A DNA stretch of 64,000 nucleotides from JAJCYK01 sp965212195 (GCA_965212195.1 CBDBUW010000017.1:124001-188000); one strand, 5' to 3'; counted from the first letter of the stretch, positions 26,664 to 36,024 are shown. Numbers and translations: made by a program. The notes: generated by a model from the letters alone, not told the origin.

Positions 26664-27509
26664 TTATCTTCGGCCGGCCTGTGTAAGGCCCCGCCATGTA
26701 ACCAGCTGGACGCCCTCTTCTTCTAGGATTTGCTTGCACCTGTCACCCGAGAAAAAGTCAAAATCCTGTTGCCTCCAAGCCGCACAGCAATCGATGTTGT
26801 CGGTGGTGATCGCCCGCAGCTCCGGTGTATCGTAGGCCGGATGTACCAGTAAGACGGTGAGGCCCGGCTGGAGCGTTTGAAGCGTCTGCGTATAAAACTG
26901 CGCGAGACCAGCCGCGTAATCGTCCGGGTAGGCCATCACCACTCGATCGATCCAGACCTCCTCCTGACGATATATCCCGCTAGAATCGACACCGAAATTT
27001 TCCTCCACGAAACCTGGGTGAAAAAGCGCGGGCAGGCCATAGTCGCGGGCCACCTTTAGGTACGAGGCTAATAGATCCCTCCGCTTCAACAGCACGAAAT
27101 CGTGCGCGTCCAAGTGCGTCGGTTCGATACCAAAGGCCAGGGCCTTGTCAATCTGAGCGCACAACTCGATTTCGACTTCCGCCGGGTCGATCTCCTCCTC
27201 AAAGAGCGTCTTAAGGTCGTGGAGCAAGCCGCGGCCATCGACCAGCGTTGGAACCGATCCCTGCGGGGCCACAGGCTGCCAGCGATAGTGGTCCCATTCA
27301 TTGGTCAACGTCAGGTGGACCCCCAAATCAATGTCAGGCTGGGAGCGCGCGAAGGCGGCGATCTCACCGATCCATGGGCAAGTGGTCATGACGCTGCCGG
27401 AGTTGACTGAGCCGTGTTCCATCGCTCGGATGGTAGCAGCGTTCTTGGCGTGACACAGCGCCAGATCGTCGGCGTGAATCATCAGTCGTTTGACGGAGGT
27501 TGATTTCAT
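26664..27509 (-). CDS. ChbG/HpnK (YdjC-like) carbohydrate deacetylase
   Basis: This protein of about 281 residues has the YdjC-family metal-site motifs: MIHADDLALC near the start (Asp-Asp pair) and THLDAHDF in the middle (His-x3-His). Conserved blocks include VHLTLTNEW, GLPALFHPG and VLLVHPAYDTPELR. ChbG enzymes remove acetyl groups from chitooligosaccharides and HpnK acts on hopanoid sugars, so a deacetylase role on an amino sugar is likely. The DNA is visibly richer in GC than both flanks (about 60% in the stretch counted near 26821-26880), suggesting recent transfer. ATG 27509 is chosen; TTG 27524 would add five residues. Confidence 0.85.
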   Translation of the reverse strand: MKSTSVKRLMIHADDLALCHAKNAATIRAMEHGSVNSGSVMTTCPWIGEIAAFARSQPDIDLGVHLTLTNEWDHYRWQPVAPQGSVPTLVDGRGLLHDLKTLFEEEIDPAEVEIELCAQIDKALAFGIEPTHLDAHDFVLLKRRDLLASYLKVARDYGLPALFHPGFVEENFGVDSSGIYRQEEVWIDRVVMAYPDDYAAGLAQFYTQTLQTLQPGLTVLLVHPAYDTPELRAITTDNIDCCAAWRQQDFDFFSGDRCKQILEEEGVQLVTWRGLTQAGRR

Positions 27510-27656
27510 CTCTGGACTAACCAATAAACCTAAGGAATTTTTGTATTTGGAATTTCCAATTAATGACCACTGGCTTCACAAACATGATTCAGGAATGCTG
27601 ATTTATGGAATTTACAAAAAATATCACGATTAGTTTGAGGGATAGACATGTAGCCG

Positions 27657-28163
27657 TTATTGTGGCTCGTTTTCTTCATTCATTCCCAAAAGGTCTTCTA
27701 CTTTCTCTTCCATTTTATCTATTTTTCTATTTAGAAGAATTGTCCATATACCCGGAAAAATTAGCATCCAAATGATCAATTTCCATAGTTCCGAAAGTTC
27801 TTCGGAGCTTACAAACATTATGATGACTCCAATTGTGACCAAAAAAATGATCAAAGAAACAATAATTGGATACCACCCAAGTCCAAATTTAATACTAATC
27901 TTTGTTTTGGTATCTGCGATTATTTGTCCCTTCACAACCACTTGAATAAAGTTAGGATTCAAAAAGTTACTAGGTTCAATTAATCCAAACTTCATCTTTT
28001 CCTTATCGTAAACTCCTACCCAAGGTTTATCTGTTTTAACCGTAACCCCATTGGCTAACTGTCCGAATAGACTGTCAACTTTTTCAACTGACCAAGTGAG
28101 TCGTGTATAAATCTTTTCGGAACCTTCGTCGGTTTGATAATCTATGTTTCTTACTGCAATCAT
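27657..28163 (-). CDS. Hypothetical membrane protein with two C-terminal helices
   Basis: This 168-residue protein has a soluble N-terminal ~90 residues containing TRLTWSVEKVDSLFGQL. Two membrane segments follow (about residues 97-118 and 127-145), then a charged acidic tail. No family is recognised. The neighbours are a foreign-looking deacetylase and a repeat element, so context gives no role. The frame is intact and codon use looks like that of surrounding genes, which supports a real gene. Confidence 0.65.
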   Translation of the reverse strand: MIAVRNIDYQTDEGSEKIYTRLTWSVEKVDSLFGQLANGVTVKTDKPWVGVYDKEKMKFGLIEPSNFLNPNFIQVVVKGQIIADTKTKISIKFGLGWYPIIVSLIIFLVTIGVIIMFVSSEELSELWKLIIWMLIFPGIWTILLNRKIDKMEEKVEDLLGMNEENEPQ

Positions 28164-28200
28164 TTAAGATGATTCGTATCCAGTAGCAAATGAGCCACAA

Positions 28201-28351
28201 CTGGTTTATATGCTGAATAAATATCTGTTTAGCACTCCCAAATTGGAAATAAACCGGAACAAAAGGAAATTTATCTAAAGACAGCCAATGTCCGCATTGG
28301 GTCGTTTCCTGCCTTTCCGTGAATGTCTGCTAACGGCCATAAGCGGACATT
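28201..28351. repeat. Dispersed two-hairpin repeat element, copy 1 (long form)
   Basis: About 150 bases are recognisably the same as 37808-37958: both start near a GTTTATA box, share an AATTGGAAA box and an ACAAAAGGAAAT box, and end in two hairpin units. The first unit (28287-28307) is degenerate; the second (28322-28351) pairs GTCTGCT with AAGCGGAC. Confidence 0.65.
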
Positions 28352-28407
28352 TAAGATTATTAAATAGTCGTTACTCGGAACATCCAAGCGACTAAATTTG
28401 GGGTCGT

Positions 28408-28710
28408 TTATTTTGACATAAATATTATTTGACCTGTACTCACAACAGTTAGTGTATCGTACATGGGGTGAACAAATTTCATCTCCGGATCTGGGCACCT
28501 AAATAGTCCACCAGAAATACCACTCCACTCGAAATAACCCCACTCGTTTGTTCGGACACTTTGCTCAGGACGTAAAGCCTTGTAAACTAATACGTTTGGA
28601 ATAGGTTCCTTGGTTTGTAGGTCCATTACCACACCAGCTGTACTTTGGTAACAATCACAAGCCACTAAAGTAGATAGACCGCAAAACAGCAATGCCAAGA
28701 TAATTCGCAT
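28408..28710 (-). CDS. Small lipoprotein with a carboxypeptidase-regulatory-like domain
   Basis: This 100-residue protein has a lipoprotein signal ending in LSTLVAC (Cys 18). AGVVMDLQTKEPIPNVLVYK and TNEWGYFEWSG follow, the hallmark of the CarboxypepD regulatory-like beta-sandwich found in many Bacteroidota surface proteins. It probably sits in the cell envelope. There is no partner gene and no specific role can be given. It lies between two repeat elements. Confidence 0.75.
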   Translation of the reverse strand: MRIILALLFCGLSTLVACDCYQSTAGVVMDLQTKEPIPNVLVYKALRPEQSVRTNEWGYFEWSGISGGLFRCPDPEMKFVHPMYDTLTVVSTGQIIFMSK

Positions 28711-28810
28711 AATCAGAAAGGTAAATGACCCGCAATTGTTTATGTACGAACAAATTAAACGTATCTACTATCAAATCGGGAAATAAAACATACCAAATTT
28801 AAAATGGTGA

Positions 28811-28840
28811 GTGTCTGCTTTCGGCCAAAAGCGGACGTTG
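28811..28840. repeat. Dispersed palindromic repeat, copy 2
   Basis: Single hairpin unit: GTCTGCTTT pairs with AAAGCGGAC around the CGGCC core (one G-T pair). Located just past the 3' end of the FAD oxidoreductase gene. Confidence 0.65.
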
Positions 28841-28907
28841 CCGGCATCAGGAGGAAATGAACGTATTTTCCCTGTTGTGCTTTCGTGCTAATATTTTTTG
28901 TTCTGAA

Positions 28908-30743
28908 CTAAACCATAGGCCCAAATATAATAGCCTGATCACCAATCTCGATAAGCTCAGAACTTTTGGAAAAGCTGCTGCCATCCAGTTCAATATGAAA
29001 CCGTATTGCATCTTCCTCTGGAGAAGAAATAACAGGAAGCCAGCGATAGGGTAAATCGAGCTCTGTTACTTTTGGGTTGGTGAGATGGAGAATGGCATAT
29101 TGTCCTTTATGGTGCTGAAATCCGGTCGGTTTTTCAAAGCACAATTCGAGTGTTTTGTCATCGATCTGCTTGCGCTCCACGAGTGGGATGATCCGTTGGT
29201 CAACAAACTTCTCATCATCAACTGCTGACCATATCTTATCTCGATTCATCTGCAATGCGGCCAAGAATCCCGCCATGATGGAACCCTCGAAACCACCACC
29301 GGGGAATGCCCATGCCGAAGCAAAGTACAAGTTGGGAAGCAAGAAATTATTTCTCAGGCGTTTAGTAGCTGACTGCTCTTTGGTTTGGGCAAAGCCGTAA
29401 ACCGATCCGGCAGTATTCGAGGTAAATCGTTTAATGGTTTTCGAAGTGGCAACTTCGTAATATTCAATGCTTTCCTGTATTCCGGGGAATTGTTTTTCTA
29501 ATCGGTCTAATAGTATTTGGGCTACTTCTTCCTTTTTCGCCTTGTAATCCTCCTTACTCAGTCCATCCCAGTCTTTCAGATAGTCTGCGCAACAGATCAC
29601 TCCCACAGATTTCCCAGGAGGCGCCAGTTGTGAATCTACCTTGTTGTAATCGACAAAAACGAAGCTGCGTTTTGACCAGTCGCCTGTATTGTTAGGGTGT
29701 ATGTCCTTCAAGGTCTGCACATTATCTCCTTTAATAACATTGGAGTAGTGTTTTACACCATAGGCCGCTACATCAGATTTAAAGCCTAGATAAATATTCA
29801 ATAAGGAGCAAGCATTGGTTTTATCAGCGATCCGTTGTTTGAGCGAAGTTGCATGAGGCTCATCCAGCATATCAGGCACTATGGGAATGGCACAATTGGC
29901 CACGACATTATCGCAAGCAATGGTGATGGGATCTACGCTCTCATTAAAACTATCCCGGAAGCTGACTCCGGTCACTTGATCATTCTTGGTGATGATCTTC
30001 TCAGCCTTCTTGCCCAGTAGCACAGTGCCGCCCTGCTTTTGAATGTATGCGGCCAAATGGTCAGACAGTACTTGTGAGCCACCCTTTATGAAGTAGCCAC
30101 CGCTCCCGATAAAACTGGAAAATGGCAAGCCATAATAGAACATGGATAAGGTGTAGGGGTCATCGCCCCAATACACAAGATGTGCTAATAGGTCGAGTTT
30201 TGCGTTCTCGTTGCTGATGTATTTATCTAACCAAGATCCGGCCGTATGTCGAGATGCTTGTACAAGATTGGGGTAAAGCAGGGGCATAAGCGGATAGAGC
30301 AGCTTACGTTTGAGGGGTGTACGCGGCAATTTGACTCCTTCTTTCCGTATGTTGTCAATGAATTTCATTAAGCGCTTGATCCCTTTTTCCTCTTCAGGAT
30401 ATTTGTTGATCAGCGCTTTGCTCGCTGCAGCATAGGTGTGTGGAAAAACAAACTTCTCCTGGTCTGAATGTACAGCATATAGTTCAGGTACTTGTAGAAA
30501 TTCAACCTGTTGATCGACATCTAGCATGTCAAACAATTGCAACAGTGAACCATTTTTTTCTAAGCCACACATTTCATGCAGGCCGACCTCAATGATGAAA
30601 TCTCCGCGCTTAAAGGTGGTTGCGCAACCTCCGGGTTTGTGGTGCTGCTCTATTAAAAGCACCTTCTTGCCAAATTTTGAGAGGATACCTCCGGCAACCA
30701 ATCCGGCTAAGCCTCCTCCAATAACAATGGTATTGTATTTCAT
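28908..30743 (-). CDS. FAD-dependent oxidoreductase (phytoene desaturase / retinol saturase type) with extra C-terminal domain
   Basis: This is a 611-residue protein. The first ~490 residues are a CrtI/RetSat-like flavoprotein, with VIGGGLAGLVAGGILSKFG, EQHHKPGGCATTF and a C-terminal PGGGFEGSIMAGFLAAL. Such enzymes desaturate, saturate or isomerise polyene lipids. About 110 further residues (KQIDDKTLELCFEKPTGFQ, GQYAILHLTNP, then IFGPMV at the end) look like the FAD-binding half of a ferredoxin-reductase module without its NAD half, because the stop codon follows the GP motif at once. The NTF2-like gene lies 25 bases upstream on the same strand and probably shares its transcript. Confidence 0.82.
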   Translation of the reverse strand: MKYNTIVIGGGLAGLVAGGILSKFGKKVLLIEQHHKPGGCATTFKRGDFIIEVGLHEMCGLEKNGSLLQLFDMLDVDQQVEFLQVPELYAVHSDQEKFVFPHTYAAASKALINKYPEEEKGIKRLMKFIDNIRKEGVKLPRTPLKRKLLYPLMPLLYPNLVQASRHTAGSWLDKYISNENAKLDLLAHLVYWGDDPYTLSMFYYGLPFSSFIGSGGYFIKGGSQVLSDHLAAYIQKQGGTVLLGKKAEKIITKNDQVTGVSFRDSFNESVDPITIACDNVVANCAIPIVPDMLDEPHATSLKQRIADKTNACSLLNIYLGFKSDVAAYGVKHYSNVIKGDNVQTLKDIHPNNTGDWSKRSFVFVDYNKVDSQLAPPGKSVGVICCADYLKDWDGLSKEDYKAKKEEVAQILLDRLEKQFPGIQESIEYYEVATSKTIKRFTSNTAGSVYGFAQTKEQSATKRLRNNFLLPNLYFASAWAFPGGGFEGSIMAGFLAALQMNRDKIWSAVDDEKFVDQRIIPLVERKQIDDKTLELCFEKPTGFQHHKGQYAILHLTNPKVTELDLPYRWLPVISSPEEDAIRFHIELDGSSFSKSSELIEIGDQAIIFGPMV

Positions 30744-30768
30744 TTTTTGTGTCTTGCTAACTTACCTG

Positions 30769-31158
30769 TCACCTGTCGGATACTTCAGCTGTATAAACTG
30801 CTGGTATATCCCAAGCTTCCTTGATTTTGCCATCTACAATGCGCCAAACCACAACGGCATCAACTTCTATTTGTTCGCCATCTAAAGTCATATTGTCTTT
30901 TACATGGGTAACCACCAGTTCATTACCCATTGGAGTAATGGATAAGGGAGTTACCTTGAATGTTCCTTTAGTTTTACCAGCTATTTTTCCGAAAAATTCC
31001 ATAAAGCCTTGCCTGCCGAGGTAATCACCCTCCATATCCGGCAACATGGGGTTATAATAGTGGAAAACAGCATCCTCGGCTATAATACCGACAGAGGCAG
31101 AGATATTGGTGGGGTTAAACTGTTGCAATACAGCAATATTTGGATGTAGTGTATTCAT
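30769..31158 (-). CDS. NTF2-like / SnoaL-like small protein
   Basis: This 129-residue protein has the fold signature of SnoaL-like polyketide-cyclase or ketosteroid-isomerase relatives. Its N-terminal helix is followed by AEDAVFHYYNPMLPDMEGDY and GRQGFMEFFGKIAG, and the strands ending VVWRIVDGKIKEAWDI are characteristic of the family. It starts the transcript that continues into the FAD oxidoreductase, 25 bases downstream. The pairing suggests it acts on, or binds, the same small hydrophobic substrate; this is inference. Confidence 0.8.
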   Translation of the reverse strand: MNTLHPNIAVLQQFNPTNISASVGIIAEDAVFHYYNPMLPDMEGDYLGRQGFMEFFGKIAGKTKGTFKVTPLSITPMGNELVVTHVKDNMTLDGEQIEVDAVVVWRIVDGKIKEAWDIPAVYTAEVSDR

Positions 31159-31520
31159 GATATTAATTTATTAAGATCCTTGTTTGGAATAGCAAGAGCC
31201 ACACACCAAGTCAGAGTTAATAATGATTTTAGTCAAATAATGCTTGCCGCCCTTAGCCTGACCGACCGGCTGCTTTGGGTCGCAAGCAGTCATGCTTCCT
31301 GGTTGTAGCGAACCTACCTGCTCTGCTTCCAAGATTCTATTAGATAGGAGTCACCAGAAGCCTTGTATGAAACCATCCACTCTACCACATGGCACTAGAG
31401 CTTCCGATGTGCGTAGCGGCAGCGTAGTCGAACTTGCGAATAACGAATTGAGTTCTTGAGCTTGATTTTCTTGACACTTTCACTTTTTCCGTATGCCTTC
31501 TCACTTCTCAATTCCTCCCC
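31159..31520. other. Intergenic region with one palindromic repeat unit
   Basis: No gene is seen. It holds a hairpin at 31268-31291 (GGCTGCTT pairing with AAGCAGTC around a TGGGTCG-type core) belonging to the repeat family of this region. The rest should contain the promoter of the NTF2/oxidoreductase operon, not recognisable by consensus. Confidence 0.5.
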
Positions 31521-32987
31521 TTACATTCCATATGCCACAATCTGATTGTCCTCGTCAAATTGCACGTCATAACAAGGAATTAGGTCGGCAACTTCTCCCT
31601 CAGGCGATTCCAATATGATATCGTACGAAAGGTCGTCATACTCCAAAATGTGTTTTAATGTATGGCCGGCAAACTTATCTCTCAAGATTTGTAAAAAGCG
31701 TTGGTATCTCCCTTTGCGGTTGGAGTTGGTCAAGTACACATTTATAAACTGCTCGGTGTCGATTTCCAGTGAGGTTGTGTCTGTGCTGAGAATCAGTTCT
31801 GTAAATTTATGGATGGCTTCAATGCGCTGGTTTGATAACTCTTCAATGGAAAGTTTCCGGTGGTTCATTTGTGGGACTACAGGCTCATAGGTTTCATCAA
31901 AAATCAATTTTTCCAGCTCCCAGGCCACCGCAAAGGTGTGGTAGCGCAACTGGTTGGTCATATAAATGATCACCACTTCCTCTTCCGGCAGCATCAGAAA
32001 ATCGGCAAAGAAGATTCCATTGGAGCCATTGTGCGTCACCATTTTAGTGTTGCGAGGGCTGTTGAATATGGCCCAACCATATGCGTAATGGCTGTCCCCA
32101 TCCGGGCTTTCAAGTACGTATGGACTGGTCAATCGATCGAAGGATAGAGCGGAGATCACGCTATTTTCAGTCAAGGCGGTATACCATTTATACAGGTCCG
32201 GAATGGTAGATAATACGCCTCCGTTGCCTTTAAGGTGCAAGGATATTTGATTGGAGTCGCTCTGCCAACGGGCCAGGTGGGTGCCCCAGTCTTCTCCGCA
32301 TTTATAACCATGCGCCATTTGATGCTCCTCCCAGTCCGGCATTATATATCCGGTATGTTCCATGCCAGCCTGGGCAAACAAGGATTGCATGTAGGTTTCA
32401 TAATCCTGACCGCTTAATTTTTCAATGATCAGGGCCAAAAGACTATAGCCGATATTGGCATAGTTGTGTTGGGTACCTGGCTCGAAATCCAAAGGAGCCT
32501 CGAATACGGACTGCAGAAAAACGTCCTCGGCAATTGGTGTAAAGTCTTGTCCATAATCAAGGTCGCCAATGATGCCTGAAGTATGGGTAAGCAGTTGATG
32601 TATGGTAATGTTTTGCTTCTCCGCCGGCAGATTATCAAAATACTGGGAAATGGAATCATTTACGGAAAGCAATCCTTCCTCTTCCAGTTTTAAAATAGCG
32701 GTAGCGGTGAATTGCTTGGTTATGGATCCTGTGGTGAATACCGTGTTTTCTTCAACCAGGAGATTGTCTTGGCGATTTCGTAGTCCCACGCCTCCAGAAA
32801 AAAGTACCTTCCCCTCTTTGGCCACCAGTACAGCGCCTGACAATCCGTTTTCTGCACAGAGTTGGAGGTAATGTTCAACTCGTGCTTGTAGGGGATCTTC
32901 GGTTTCGGATTGTGGGGTGTTTTGACAGGATAGTAATCCTGAGACGAACAACAGGATCGTATATCGAAGAATTTTGGATGAAAGCAT
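31521..32987 (-). CDS. Class C beta-lactamase-fold serine hydrolase, lipoprotein
   Basis: This is a protein of about 488 residues. From ATG 32987 it begins with a lipoprotein signal (MLSSKILRYTILLFVSG, Cys after LLS). The beta-lactamase/DD-peptidase motifs are all present: SITK (S-x-x-K), YAN (Y-x-N) and HNG (the KTG equivalent). The C-terminal ~150 residues form an extra domain without a clear family. Such proteins hydrolyse peptides or esters in the periplasm; true beta-lactamase activity should not be assumed. The longer frame from 33095 adds 36 residues that would bury the signal peptide. Confidence 0.88.
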   Translation of the reverse strand: MLSSKILRYTILLFVSGLLSCQNTPQSETEDPLQARVEHYLQLCAENGLSGAVLVAKEGKVLFSGGVGLRNRQDNLLVEENTVFTTGSITKQFTATAILKLEEEGLLSVNDSISQYFDNLPAEKQNITIHQLLTHTSGIIGDLDYGQDFTPIAEDVFLQSVFEAPLDFEPGTQHNYANIGYSLLALIIEKLSGQDYETYMQSLFAQAGMEHTGYIMPDWEEHQMAHGYKCGEDWGTHLARWQSDSNQISLHLKGNGGVLSTIPDLYKWYTALTENSVISALSFDRLTSPYVLESPDGDSHYAYGWAIFNSPRNTKMVTHNGSNGIFFADFLMLPEEEVVIIYMTNQLRYHTFAVAWELEKLIFDETYEPVVPQMNHRKLSIEELSNQRIEAIHKFTELILSTDTTSLEIDTEQFINVYLTNSNRKGRYQRFLQILRDKFAGHTLKHILEYDDLSYDIILESPEGEVADLIPCYDVQFDEDNQIVAYGM

Positions 32988-33120
32988 GGATAGGAATGTT
33001 ATGGTTTCAGTAACTAAGATTCGCTTCAGGAATACCAAAATCAAACTCAAGTTCAAACGAATTTCTCGAGCTGTTTTGTAGCCCTGGTATTGCATCCCCG
33101 ATTAGTATTAATAACTTTTA

Positions 33121-33150
33121 AAGTCTGCTTACGGCCAAAAGCAGACGTTT
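33121..33150. repeat. Dispersed palindromic repeat, copy 3
   Basis: Single hairpin unit: GTCTGCTT pairs perfectly with AAGCAGAC around a CGGCC-containing loop. It lies between the serine hydrolase promoter region and the next gene. Confidence 0.65.
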
Positions 33151-33208
33151 ACCTTCACTTCGGAAACCCAACCCTCCTCAACAAATACTCCATATCTGGG
33201 ATCTCCAT

Positions 33209-33862
33209 CTACCACAAAGGCTCTTTCCGACTTAGCGGTACGTCCAGATCTCGATTGATATAGATTTCCAGGAATCCGGGGAGCCATCCCGCCTGAACCA
33301 TTTCCTCGAATGGTTGATGATATCGCGGATCATTGCTCTCCGTTAGAATGACAATACGCCAGGTATTCAAAGGGGCATCTTCAGTCCCCGCGACGCCGTG
33401 CTCCACATGAAACAAGGGCTGATATCCGTTGGTGCGGATGGTCTCACCCGTCTCAGTTTTCAGTTCATCTCGCCCAAGAAAGATTACCCTCTGCTCTTTG
33501 TGGTTAATGAAAACTTCTTCGAATACTGGTCCGGTCGTATCTTCAATGATCCAAGCTTTGGCATCTATTTCCCTAACAAAATGCTCGGTGCCATCTTCGT
33601 AAGAGTCACGACCCCACGAATGGTCGCGAGAGACAACATAAGGGATGTACTTAGCTGGATTCCACGCCTTCTTAAGCTCCATGTCCCAGACCATACTCCG
33701 CGTCAAGTGGACAGGCTTGCCAACCTCATAACGTTCACTCACCACCTTGTTGACATCGGGTGCCGGTAACTCAAACCGTGTGTTTCGCGTGTTTTCCCAT
33801 GCGCGTTCAAATTCCTTGGCCGCCGCAAGGAACGAGTGTTTGATATTCTGTACATTACTCAT
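33209..33862 (-). CDS. Hypothetical soluble protein with an unusually strong ribosome-binding site
   Basis: This 217-residue protein has no signal peptide or membrane segment and is rich in charged and aromatic residues (VSRDHSWGRDSYEDGTEHFV). I recognise no family. Upstream, AAAGGAG (33870-33876 on the minus strand) sits seven bases before the ATG, a textbook Shine-Dalgarno that most genes here lack. Base composition also looks somewhat more GC-rich than the flanks. Together these hint at transfer from a non-Bacteroidota donor. No neighbour suggests a function. Confidence 0.7.
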   Translation of the reverse strand: MSNVQNIKHSFLAAAKEFERAWENTRNTRFELPAPDVNKVVSERYEVGKPVHLTRSMVWDMELKKAWNPAKYIPYVVSRDHSWGRDSYEDGTEHFVREIDAKAWIIEDTTGPVFEEVFINHKEQRVIFLGRDELKTETGETIRTNGYQPLFHVEHGVAGTEDAPLNTWRIVILTESNDPRYHQPFEEMVQAGWLPGFLEIYINRDLDVPLSRKEPLW

Positions 33863-34551
33863 TTGATAACTCCTTTCGTTTTCAAGTCTTCACCTCTTTT
33901 GATATTTATCCCATAACTTAGACTGCTAATTGGCCATCTGAGCCTACTTTTAAATAACCTAAGTCACTTAAGTAGATGTTGTCTAAAAGTTAAGATATTA
34001 ATAATTATGGCCTTAATTGAATAATTACTCTATCAACCCATCCTTTTGGATCTCTCTACAATGCTGTACCAGTCCCAGGGCCTTGGCTGAGTGTTTTTCT
34101 ATCAACGTGGTATACCGGACGATGTCGGTGCATCTTCCTTTGTTACACTTCGGACAGGTTAGATGGAAGCAAGTTGGCGGGATTGAGACATTCAAATTGC
34201 GAATTACCAAATACAAATTACGAGAACTGATTTAGTTGCAAAATCGCAATGCGTAATCCGTCAATTGTACTTGTTGCGAACGGCCCCTTTGGATCGTAAG
34301 CGGTTATTTAAGTGAACGTGGTCTCCTTACGGCCAATAGCGGACATTGCCCACTTAACTGTTTTAATCGGAACGGTTAAGCCATGACCCGGCGCTTGACT
34401 GCGCAGGCCTCGGTCTCTGATTTATTAATAACTAAGATAGTAAAATAGCATAAGCCCTCGAGAGCGATGGGTCATAGGCGTTGTTGTGGTGCGTTTTTAT
34501 CTTTTCTTATTTTATTTCAACGACTCTTCGATTCCATTTCTATTAGTAGTT
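33863..34551. other. Long intergenic region with repeats and a doubtful small ORF
   Basis: It carries the promoter and Shine-Dalgarno of the hypothetical gene at its left end and a two-hairpin repeat at 34277-34348. A 63-codon minus-strand ORF (34025-34216) contains a CPKCNKGRC cysteine cluster; it could be a decayed gene end or chance. Nothing else is recognised. Confidence 0.4.
34277..34348. repeat. Dispersed two-hairpin repeat, copy 4 (degenerate)
   Basis: Two adjacent units: one around TTTGGATCGTAAGCGG (34287-34302), whose left arm has decayed, and one around GGTCTCCTTACGGCCAATAG followed by CGGACATTG (34320-34348). It has the same unit order as the copy at 37894-37958. Confidence 0.5.
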
Positions 34552-36024
34552 TCACAAGAATTCGTTCATCAATTTCCGTATGTCATTGGTTGCATAAATG
34601 CCCTGGACCGTCATCAGATATTCCTTTTTGAATCGTTCGTTTTCCGCTAAGTTTCCAAATATTTCTGGTTGATGCAAAAAATTTTCCCAATCATCCTCAG
34701 TGTTTTTAGCTGCGCTTATTAATTCAAATTTCTGGGCATCAATAATGTCCAGGGGTTTGCCTTTCTCATCGACTTCCTTACCGCAATAATAACACCACGC
34801 AGCTACTATAAATGTAGCGTATTGAATACTTCCGTGATTTCCTAAGTTTTCTCTCAAAGTGGGTAGTAAGAACTTAGGCAACTTCGCAGAACTTTCTGAG
34901 CAAATGCGACTAACGCTGTCCTTAATATTGGGGTTTGCAAAGCGTTCTTCTAGTCTATCCTTATATTTTTCAATATCAATACCTTCAACCTTGTCTAAAA
35001 TCGGTGTGGCCTCTTTGTCCATGAACTGCCGCATGAATTTAGAAAAGACAGTGTCCCGCATACAAGCGTCAATTGTTGTATGCCCGTGTATCGCTCCGGG
35101 AATCCCCAGAACGGAATGGCCGGCATTGAGTAGACGGATTTTCATTTTTTCATAGGGCGTAACATCAGGAACGAAATGAACGCCTAATTTTTCTAGTGGC
35201 GGCCTGCCTTTTGAGAACTCATCTTCGACAACCCATTGTACGAAAGGTTCACAGACAACAGGCCACTCGTCTTCCAAATCGTACTCCTCTTTTAAATAAT
35301 CATTGATTTCGGAAGACGTTACTGGCGTAATCCTGTCTACCATGGTATTTGGGAAACTGATATTTTTTTCTATCCAATGCGCTAATTCCGGATTTTGCTT
35401 ATGGGCAAAAGCTAGGAGCATTTCACGAGCCATATCACCATTATGTTGGATATTGTCGCAAGATAAAACGGTTAATGGGGGTACTCTACTTGCTCGCCTT
35501 TTACGGAGTGCGGCTGTCAAGTAACCATACACCGTTTGGGGTTCGTCAGGATGGGTCAATTCATGCTGAATATCAGGGTTTTTAAAATTGAAATCCCCAG
35601 TGGTTGGATTAAAATTATAACCGCCTTCTGTAATAGTGAGCGAAATAATTTTCGTGTTCGCGTGCGCCATTTTTTCGATGACCAGATCCGGAGTATCTAC
35701 TGCCAACAAAAATTCACGGATTGAACCGATAACTTCATTTTTTTTCGTTCCGTCGGGATATTGAGTAACTAAAGTGTATAGACAGTCCTGCTTTTTTAGA
35801 ATTTCACTAATCTTTCTGTCGCCCTCCCTTAAGCCAACACCACAAATGCCCCAATCCAACGTATGATGTTTTTCCAATAATTGATGTATATAATAGGCTT
35901 GATGAGATCGATGAAATCCGCCTACGCCAATATGCACTATGCCAGTTTTCAAAGCGGCTCTGTTGTAGGATGGACAAGGAATCCTATCAGTAATTCTCGA
36001 AAGATTTCTTTGATTCAGTTCCAT
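34552..36024 (-). CDS. Mannitol dehydrogenase family oxidoreductase (fructuronate reductase / mannitol 2-dehydrogenase)
   Basis: This 490-residue polyol-specific long-chain dehydrogenase has the N-terminal Rossmann motif VHIGVGGFHRSHQAYY and conserved VDRITP. The active-site segment is MKIRLLNAGHSVLG, with the catalytic Lys-x4-Asn-x2-His. The family oxidises mannitol, arabinitol or altronate/mannonate with NAD; sequence inspection cannot separate mannitol 2-dehydrogenase from fructuronate reductase. The gene follows an NCS1-type permease by nine bases on the same strand, so the two probably form an uptake-plus-oxidation unit. Confidence 0.88.
   Translation of the reverse strand: MELNQRNLSRITDRIPCPSYNRAALKTGIVHIGVGGFHRSHQAYYIHQLLEKHHTLDWGICGVGLREGDRKISEILKKQDCLYTLVTQYPDGTKKNEVIGSIREFLLAVDTPDLVIEKMAHANTKIISLTITEGGYNFNPTTGDFNFKNPDIQHELTHPDEPQTVYGYLTAALRKRRASRVPPLTVLSCDNIQHNGDMAREMLLAFAHKQNPELAHWIEKNISFPNTMVDRITPVTSSEINDYLKEEYDLEDEWPVVCEPFVQWVVEDEFSKGRPPLEKLGVHFVPDVTPYEKMKIRLLNAGHSVLGIPGAIHGHTTIDACMRDTVFSKFMRQFMDKEATPILDKVEGIDIEKYKDRLEERFANPNIKDSVSRICSESSAKLPKFLLPTLRENLGNHGSIQYATFIVAAWCYYCGKEVDEKGKPLDIIDAQKFELISAAKNTEDDWENFLHQPEIFGNLAENERFKKEYLMTVQGIYATNDIRKLMNEFL

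Noticed and set aside
28857..29054. 65-codon ORF with a good Shine-Dalgarno (AGGAGG) at its start
   Set aside because: It runs antisense into the oxidoreductase 3' end and its sequence is that gene read backwards; the AGGAGG is probably chance near a repeat.
34025..34216. 63-codon minus-strand ORF with a CPKCNKGRC cluster
   Set aside because: Possible zinc-finger remnant, but no homology seen and no usual start context; kept only as part of the intergenic description.
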